From assembly GCF_031877795.1 (NCBI RefSeq), contig NC_133946.1, positions 12,685,144 to 12,749,143 of the forward strand: 64,000 nucleotides of DNA, read 5' to 3'. This stretch comes from Strix aluco (taxonomy: Eukaryota > Chordata > Aves > Strigiformes > Strigidae). The notes beneath the pieces are model-generated. The model did no database searches. It saw nothing but the letters and a program-made list of their open reading frames with translations, and had not been told where the DNA came from. Made by a program: the position numbers and the translations under genes. Numbering within the stretch: the first letter of the stretch is position 1; every line of letters begins with the position of its first letter. Shown piece after piece: positions 1 to 64,000 of the stretch.

Positions 1-3000
1 AAAATGGTCATATGACTATATACAACTTTCAGTTCTCAAGTGATTTAAAAATGTTTAGCTTTAAGCAGTGTAATCTTACCATTTCTCAAGCAATATGTAA
101 AGAGTATGAAATTTTCCATTGCAGCTCGATTAGCTAGAAGGAATGTCAGGTACACAGATTGGTGCAGTTCTTATTGAAGAGCTGATTCCAAATAATGTTC
201 AAAGCATCACGTAACAGAAGGCTCTTGTGTCAGTGTATATAAAATTGAAAAGATGATTCCATTGTCTTAAGTCAGTAGCTGGCAATAGGCAACCAGCTAT
301 GATTTGCCTTTAGGTAGAAGCACATATATTCACTCAATAAGGTATATGATACCTCCTCTTGTATGCTTTATAACTGTTGTAGTTTGTTGTATTGTCAGTG
401 GAATCCCATAAAACGAGGCCCTGGTCATCAAGGAACTGGGGTGTGCATTTAAGTTTTATCCTACTGAAACCAGTGCTAGTTATATGCTTTAAGTTGGTGC
501 CCCTGAAGTATCTTGCTGAAATGGGAGTTGACACATTAGCATGTTCTCCAACTGAAGGGTTTATTTGTCTGTATCCTCATCTTAACTCATCGTAGGATAG
601 ATCATTGAGATGTAACAGAACAGTTCCATGAATGTGATAATGTGAAAGGTACTGGTACCTTTAAAGGGTTTTGTTCTTTTCTAACATAACGTTAAGTGAC
701 TCCTTCACTTCATCACAGTATTACATGTAAATAGATAGTAAATATTGTTGATACACTATTTGTCTTTTATTTAAATCCAGGTTGCACAGTAAGTGGTATT
801 TTTTTACATTGGTAAAGGAATTCATATCACTTCTGTTTGCAAGTTTATTGTACAATCATTTAGCTTCAGCATTTGTTTTGTTGCTTAGAATTTACTCTAA
901 AAGTGTACTTCATTGGCATTTAAAACTGAACAGTGATTATTTTTATTGCTGCAGTTCTAATTTCAGAGGTCATCTACCCAGGGGATTTATTCCCTAGTAA
1001 ACTTGAGTGTAAATTTAGCTCTTGTGAGCAAGCATCCCCTGGACTGTCAGTGTGAAGTTGCTGTAGATTTACAGCCTACTCTTCTGCATAGTTGATTTTT
1101 CATGCAGATGAACTCTCAGAATAAATTACCTACTACTTATTGTCCTCTTCTCAAAATTTGTCTCAATTTCTGGTCAATAACAGATGCTGTTGTAAAATCC
1201 CTTTTATGCCATGTAAACCCAATGTTTTGGTGGAACCTTGACACTGAAGAAGGAACTGAACTATGTTTCAGTTTAATGTGAATCGTGCTACCACTTGACA
1301 TTTTCACTGAGTTATATTTCACTCTGTAGATGGGAGCAGTCTGTGTTACTGAAAAACCTGTTGTGTTTCAGCCGTAGACGGGGTTCCCATCACACTGGCT
1401 AAAAGCCTTAAGACCTTGAAAAGGTTGAAAATAAGGTTCTTCCCTTTTGTAAAATCCTAGCGTTTTTTTAACCTGTCTCTTCTGTGTTTATCTTCAGCAG
1501 CCAATGGTCTCAGGCAGTTTCCTACCCTGGGAGGACGATTTCTGAGGGTTGTGAAAAAGGCAAAAAAGCACTGTGCTGTGGAACACTGTACTAGCCTACT
1601 CTTTCCTTTAGGGAATCCAGCAAGTGATCCAAGAGATAGCCATAACATTTTGACAGGAAAACTGGCTACCATGAAACAAACCAGGAAATTGGGAAGATGT
1701 GGCTTTGTTCTTAATTGCAAGGAATTCTGAACTGTTAGGTGACTTGTCTTTTGGAATTTTTTGCCATATTCTGCATGACATCCTTACTAAATGTCTCTTG
1801 CCATTTGATAATAAAGCTATTGTATAAAACATGAAACATTGTATTTTTGAGTACAATGAAGCATGCTGAACTTCCCACTAAGCTTAACTTTTTATTAACC
1901 TGTTTAAAAGGGATGAGTTCTTCTTAAATGGTATTTTTAATGACTGATTAAAAATTAAACTGAGCTGATTACATCTGTAGATGAGATTCATTCTGTTTCT
2001 ACCTTTATTTCAGAACATAAATGTAAACTTGACTTCCTTTTCTGTCTGAAATTAATTTCTCGCATACAATAGTAATTTTGAAAAGTTTCTGTATTTTGCA
2101 CTGGAAGGCAATTGCATCTAACTTTGTTTAATCTCAAACAGAACCATTTGCATAATTAGCTCTGTTTTTTTTTCCCCTATGAATTCCTGATGGAAGGCTC
2201 ATGTGCTAAAGTTATTATTATAGCTTCATTCACGTTCCCTATTATGTCCAGTTCATGGAATTCTTTTTTTGCCTTGTATAGAAAACTAATGCTGAAAGCT
2301 TGCTGAAAGGTTAACACTAAGGAAGTAAAAGTTAAAAAATGAAAAGTCTTTAAGATGTTAGTGAGCTGTGCTATTATGCAGAGGGAAAACATAGTTTTTA
2401 TCGTTAGGTAACTTTGAAGATTTTTGTGTGTGGTTCCTGAGAATATTCATCATGTATAGTTTCTGTGATAACCTAGTTTTATAATAGTAACTAAAATGCA
2501 GTGTGGATTGCTCTGCTTTGCATTAGAACTGAGGTATGCTGCCTGCCTCATACCATGCAGTTTACTCTGGATTAAGCTGAATAACCAGCAGAATCGGCTC
2601 AACCAGGTAGCTGATCAAGGACTGAAACACCCAGCAGCTACTGCAGGTACATTTTTACAAATGTAAGGACTAACTGAAATGGAAGCCTTTGCGAGAGCTG
2701 TTGCTGCAGGAATGAAATTCATACCTCTAGTGTTTTGCACTAGAAATATATTTAAAAGGAACAAAGCAGGAAATGCATTTCTTTTTGTTTTAGTCACATA
2801 ATTTTTCTTTCATTCTTGTAAGTAATAACAGAGGAGTAATAACTCTGGGAATTGTGAGAGCTAAAGCACTGAGAATCATACCTTCTAGTCAAATTCTTTT
2901 ATTCAAAATTAAGTTCAGCACAGTGAATAAATCCTGTCCCAGGAGTGCTGTGTGAGTGCCTGCCCATTCCTTAGCACCTGCTATAGAGCCATTGCCAGAA

Positions 3001-3089
3001 AGGGGAAGTCAAACTATCCCTCAAATATATAATGAACTATTTTTCATCATGTGGGACAATCTTTTTTGCAAGATTACAAAATGGGGATT

Positions 3090-3122
3090 CCCCCTCCTCC
3101 CCCCCCCCCCCCCCCCCCCCCC
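3090..3122. repeat. Poly-C tract (24 uninterrupted C)
   Basis: A pyrimidine stretch with two T interruptions runs into 24 consecutive C at 3099-3122. It lies between unique AT-rich sequences. The opposite strand is poly-G and could form G-quadruplex structures. The exact length may be unreliable because homopolymers are sequenced poorly. Confidence 0.9.
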
Positions 3123-3959
3123 GAAGTCTGCAAAGAATACAGGTCAAATTAGAGAACACTTTCCTTCTGTCATAAATAGCATGAGGTTTGTGAGTCATAT
3201 ATTTTAGTATGACAGTGTTAAGAGGGAAATGAAATTTTGATAGGAGAGCAGGATCCAGAGCAAGCTTTTCAAGTTTCCCCTCAGAGAAAAGTCAGTTATT
3301 CCGATTATGACCAATCGATGTCTTGCAATGACACATGTTTCTATCTAACTCTCAGCTGGTGGCTTTATAGCTCCAGGTTACCCAAACTGAAAGATATTAT
3401 GGCCTTTTAATAATGACAATATGCATAAGAGCATAATATGTTTACTAACATACCGTAACTCCCCTTCCCGTTCTTAAAAATATTCCACCTACTGTAATAA
3501 TTCGTGTTTCATTGTTTTGTAGTACACAAGGAAGACTCTGGGTCTGGATTATGAGAGCTAATCAATGACTGGTGTATAACTATGTGAAGAGGCCTCAGAA
3601 AAGCTCCTTCCTGTAGATAATCTTCAAAAGACAGAGAATTCTGCTTCTGCACATCTCTAGGACTTCAATGGTATCTTCATAGCCTTAAAAGGTTAGTAGA
3701 CAGAAGGTTAGCAGGCTCTGGAGAGGAGTGGGAGTGCCACAGTGTGGGAAATGGCTTTTAAAACTCTGCATTGGAATCAAGCTTTAACATTATGGTCATA
3801 AATCCTGATTTTTTCTTTCATAACCTAGCCCTTGAGCAGCTGTATCCAATAATCTGGAATTTGCAGTGTTTACTGTGCTTGAACGAACTCCATGCTATGA
3901 AAAAGTGTTTTGAGCAGATCACTAAATCATTCTTATGTTTGACTATTCTGTGTTAAAAT

Positions 3960-5230
3960 GATTTCTCACAGGGAATATCCCCAGGGTGGGGGTTGGAAGG
4001 GCAGAGCCCAGCTGGCCTGTTCCACTGCCTCCAGCCAGGGAGCAGGGCAGGCCGGGAGCAGCCTCAGCCAAGAGTTTGGGTCATTGAGCAAGTCTGTAGT
4101 GATGAGACAGGTCTGAGGTCAAACCAGAAACGCAAATCAGCAACCCAAGGTCAGGGTCGGGCCCAATAAGGGTAACCAGGTTCTGACACAGCCCAGCAGC
4201 CCAACTTAAATAGACCCATGGTTGTTGGGGTTGACACGCCAGCTGAGCCTGGTCAGGGCCGCTAAGGGCTGTTAGTGCCCTCAGGACCCTCTTAAGGCAG
4301 TTTTGATCTTGATATGGTAACTTTGATGGGACTGCTCCTGAACTATATCCTCTGATTCTCCTCCAGTGTTAAGGGAGATCCTAAATGCTCAGTCTGAATA
4401 CTGTAAAATTTATTAAGCACATATGGCAAATTAGACATTTGCCCCTTCGTGGATCTAGTGTCTCAACTAGGACACTAGGCCAGACAGTTGCAAGTCTTCA
4501 GACCAGACCTTGGTCTTAACCAATGTGTGACCTTGACTATGTCAGTATTGTGCAGTTTCCTGAAAGGCTGTTGGTACTGTGTTTGCCTTGGTCTTAACAT
4601 CAGTGATGAAAATCAGGGTATTATCTTCTCTTCTCCATGGCTGATTCTGCAGTCAAAGGGAACCTCATAATGATACAGAGTTCATCTTACTCTGCTGTGG
4701 GGTGCTCTTGCAGGGATTCCTGGGCTGCCTTCGCAGCCACTGTGTTGTTTTGGGCCTCCCACAAGTGGGAAATGTGGAGACCTTGAAACTATGGATGTTT
4801 TCAAGACCTTTCTTGGCTGTCAGTGCCTTGGCCTTTGCCTCCACCTTGGAGGACTTGGACTCCTTAGACTGGGGCACCAGCCTCAACAAGTGGAAGTGAA
4901 ATCAGAAACAAACTAAACCAGACTGTCACATACTTGCTCTCTGCCCTCATCTTGGATATGGACAAACTCAGACCTCACCAAGTGGCCTGGTGCCACTGCC
5001 CATCTGAGGCTCTGGGAGCCCTTGTAGTAGATGCACCTGCATGACTGATCTATGACCTGTTCACAAGCTGTACCACCAGGTGTGGGCTCCTGGAGCTGGG
5101 GAGAAGAGCAACAAGGCTGTGGGGGAGCTTAGGAAATGTTCAACACCGTGATGTGACAGTTCTCCTCTGATCCGTGACCTGACGTGGGAGGATGGGTGTT
5201 AGGTGATCTGGTGTGCGGGCTATATTCCAG
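3960..5230. other. GC-richer block of unknown origin containing an RPL23A retrocopy
   Basis: Base composition rises sharply relative to the AT-rich flanks on both sides. The left part (about 3960-4370) and the right part (about 4900-5230) show no intact reading frame and I do not recognise them. The middle holds the RPL23A pseudogene. The block could be an old mobile element, a duplicated gene-rich fragment carrying the retrocopy, or simply local GC drift. I did not recognise terminal repeats or target-site duplications. Confidence 0.4.
4450..4889 (-). pseudogene. RPL23A: RPL23A processed pseudogene (retrocopy)
   Basis: The minus strand read from about 4889 downward resembles ribosomal protein L23a (uL23), a large-subunit protein that binds near the peptide exit tunnel. 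Matching blocks in order are an EAKAKAL.AKK segment near the N-terminus, a GRPKT block, LRRQP, and KS.P. After a frameshift near the codons for HYAIIK, a PLTAESAM block follows. Decayed similarity then continues through the FI.DVK region to the C-terminal third. There are several in-frame stops, at least two frameshifts and a deletion of about four residues in the lysine-rich segment after the HS motif. The functional gene is split by introns, but this copy runs through without any, so it is a retrocopy. No clear poly-A tail remains (it would be poly-T on the plus strand, below about 4450), which suggests age. The left boundary is uncertain. Confidence 0.82.
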
Positions 5231-6662
5231 AAGTCTGTTGTGTGGATGTTGCTTACGCCAAATATGTTGTCACTAAGCAATCACAGGCAGTTTCAAGTGT
5301 CCAGTTTTGCAGACTGGAGAGGGTTGCTTTAATATAAGTATCAGATTATTATTTTTTTGTTTTAAGAATCCAGGGTAAATATCTTAATTGAAGTCCTTAT
5401 ACAACATATACAGTTAGCACCCCGACAGCTGTAGCGATCTGTTTATGCTTTGAGCTCTGTTACCTTTCTAAGCTTAACTTGTCTTGGGAAACAGCTGCAC
5501 AGAAAAAAAGGCAGATACCCTATTTTGGAATTTTTCAATTCTCTGAGCAGTGTTGAATGAAATTGTAATTTGCTGTTGTGGTTTCTTACTGCTTATTAAA
5601 TAAACTCTTCCAATAATCATGATTGTGATTGTTGGCAAAATAAATCTGAATTAACTAGTATGAGGAATAATCAAGATATGTTCACATTAAGTTCTGTCTT
5701 CACTATTTTTAAAAGACTTTTATTCTCTTTGACTTAAGGCTTGAGCTTGAAAATCCCAGTCTTTGCCATTGAAAACAGCAGCTGAATCAATAGTGGTAGT
5801 CTTGCCAAAGACAATGAATCTTTTTAAATCACTTCCTATTTACTAATATATCTTTATGATTCTCTGGCAAAAGCATCATAGTTTCCACAGATTTCACAAT
5901 TCCACAGATTTTTTTCAATATCATAAAGAATATTTTCAAGAATTCATAATGTAGTTTAGAGTGTCATTGCCTTACTCAAGGACATCTAAGCAATTTGCAA
6001 AGTTCACTGACAGAATTGCCATATTTTGGATGCTTCCTGTGATGGGAACATTGCTCAAGACGACTGACAGATTAAAGCTATTGGCCTTTGAATCAGACGT
6101 CACAGATGTTGCTTGTGGTAACTGGGCAGGAGTATTTCAGAAATGAAATAACTGGGGAGGGGAAAAAGATACAGTGGCAAAGAGACAGTCATTGACAAAA
6201 TGGGAGGAGAAAACTCTAGCTGCTTGGGTACATCTACGGGATGCTTAGATTCAAGAGAGACCAGGCTGTAAGCAGAGAATTCATCTGACAAAGTATGAAT
6301 GAGCTTTTCACAGCAAAAATTGTGGTGACTGACTAACTTAAGTAACCTTTTGTTGATTCTGGTTCATGCAGTTCCTCCCTTCTTGTTCCTTTCTTGTAGC
6401 AATTAAAAGCAAATCTGAATTTCTTAGTCTGAGACTCTCCTTTTAAATAAATAGTTCTTGTCCCTTACCCTGTTGCATAGCAAGGCATGTGTACGTTTAA
6501 ATATTGCTGCTCAACAGTATTTCTGGTAATCCTCTGCTTGCATACTGGCCCATCTAATTTTATTTGCTAAATCTTCTAAATACATTCTAAACGCATGGTT
6601 ATTGCTGGAACAGTAAAGTGCAAGTAAGAACAATTTTTTGTTTTCCCATTTTACTCTTTATA

Positions 6663-6682
6663 CCCCCCCCCCCCCCCCCCCC
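6663..6682. repeat. Poly-C tract (20 C)
   Basis: Twenty consecutive C on the plus strand in otherwise AT-rich intergenic sequence. It has the same strand orientation as the three other long C tracts in the window. Confidence 0.9.
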
Positions 6683-8103
6683 GCCAATATCTGTGCTGTT
6701 TGCCTAGTCTTTCTTGCAAGTCCTTCTGAGACCCTCAGGCTCTGACTTTTGTTTATAAGGGTTAAACTACAGTTCAGGCTTACTCAAAGGAAGGTTACCA
6801 CATGCTGAATACATTGGCCTTTGCTACACAGAAAGCAGATTGAGAAGTAAAATGTGCAAAAAATGGCTAGGGAACATAGCAGAGTAAGAGCAACCAGATT
6901 TAGCTAGTTCTGTTCTCTGTTGCTGCCTTTGCAAACCACCAGGCAGGCTCAACATAATTTAAATGTATGTGCTTACAGTAGAGACTTTCATTCTACTATT
7001 GCTCCTAATTATCCTGCTATCTTTATTGAAATCTGTCCCTCAGGTTTACTGGTGGTTTAAAATTGAACTGTCAGAACTGTCAAGCAAATCTCAGCAATAC
7101 TTTCATTCATTGATAACCCATTCTATGGCCCATACAGTCTTAATCAAGTGAATACTAATAGCACCAGTGCTTCTTACAGTTTTTCCTATTTCCCAGAAGG
7201 ATGGAAAAGCTCTCCACAACCCACCGGGTGAAATGGTGTAAGAACTTAGTTATTGTACTGCAAAAGGCTGTAGATCATTGACAGTGAAGTCTTACATGTG
7301 CTGCTGTCTCTAGTGCCCACGAAGAACTATGTCTTGGCAACGTAAACTCAAATATATGAAGCTTCACATCCTTGATAGTATGTTAATTAGTGTCTGATGA
7401 ATTCAGCATTATGGATGCAACCTTAAGTACTTGGGCAGTCCTAGATAATAATCCTAAAGGACTGAAATGTTTTAATTTCTCTTCTTACAAGCTCTACAAG
7501 GTAGGGAAGAATTCTGATGTGAAAGCCACAAATAGAGAGCTGAGGGAGGAGAGGAGAGGAATTGCTTACAGGCCTGACTTTAGACTGGTGAGGCTGCCCC
7601 AGGTCCCTCTAGGGTCAGAGGAAAGATGTGCTCTCCACTCAGCGCTGGGTGTGTGTCACTAGTCCCTCAGCAGCTGGGTTTGAGTCATTCTTCTTCCCGA
7701 GGGGTTGTTTTCCCTTCCCTGCTGGGCCAGAGTGGGGGGGCAGGTTTCACTCAGCTGTGCACGCCCAACTGTTAACAGAGTTGTCTGCGATGTTAATTCA
7801 AACAGAAAAAAACCCAACCAACCCCAAAAGCAAACAGTCCCCAAAGCCCTTCTCCCCGCACCCTGCCCCTCTCCCCCATGACCTGGGCTAGTGTCAGCAT
7901 GCGGCCGCTCGCCAAAGCTGCGGCGTCACGACCACCCCTGGGGCGGCAGCGGGGAGCGGGCAGGAGAAGCTGCAGGTGACAGGGGACGACCCAAGTCCCG
8001 ACGTGCTTTCCCCGCCCCACCAACACTAAACCGTGCCCTGCGCGGGCAGCCGCCGGCCAGGCCCTCCCGTCCTCTCCCCCGGCGGCGGGCGCGGCGCCCC
8101 TGA

Positions 8104-64000
<55,897 letters not shown>

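Larger units (their letters stand above)
1..7894. other. Upstream intergenic flank of DENND5A
   Basis: No reading frame longer than about 90 codons and no recognisable coding exon is present. The stretch is AT-rich apart from the block at about 3960-5230. It contains two poly-C tracts and one RPL23A pseudogene, listed separately. AATAAA hexamers on the plus strand at 1120-1125 and 1810-1815 could belong to the 3' end of an upstream gene transcribed in the same direction. In mammals the neighbour on this side is TMEM41B, but I see none of its protein here, so that link is only inference from synteny. Confidence 0.7.

Overview
The window is vertebrate nuclear DNA, most likely from a bird. A split gene with GT-AG introns starts at a GC-rich CpG-island promoter, and the introns carry two 5'-truncated CR1 LINE copies of the avian/reptilian type. 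The introns are compact: 15 coding exons in about 53 kb. There is no operon structure, CRISPR array or bacterial gene.

Layout: 1-7894 is upstream flank with no intact gene. It holds two long poly-C tracts and a GC-richer block (about 3960-5230) that contains a decayed, intronless RPL23A retrocopy on the minus strand. At 7895-8800 lies a CpG island with GC boxes, a perfect CRE palindrome, an NRF1-type site and a short upstream ORF. From 8389 to the right edge, one plus-strand gene fills the window: DENND5A (RAB6IP1). I could place fifteen constitutive coding exons with consistent phases. They give residues 1-912 plus two bases of the next codon, compared with a full length near 1287 in mammals. 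The last part of RUN1, the PLAT domain and RUN2 must lie beyond base 64000. Intron 1 is 18.2 kb, intron 4 is 6.8 kb, intron 5 is 9.2 kb and the others are about 0.5-3.2 kb.

The product is a tripartite-DENN Rab exchange factor and Rab6/Rab11 effector working in endosome-Golgi traffic. The visible part includes the uDENN, cDENN and dDENN modules and the beginning of RUN1. The observations most worth following are: (1) an unassigned 108-bp in-frame exon-like segment at 52351-52458, which would insert 36 residues between dDENN and RUN1; (2) upstream ORFs that could limit translation; (3) a CpG-rich, CRE-like segment in intron 1 that may be a second promoter; and (4) the RPL23A retrocopy, unusual because processed pseudogenes are scarce in birds. 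I found no evidence of an undescribed multi-gene system; the window is essentially one well-known gene with some interesting regulatory and mobile-element detail.
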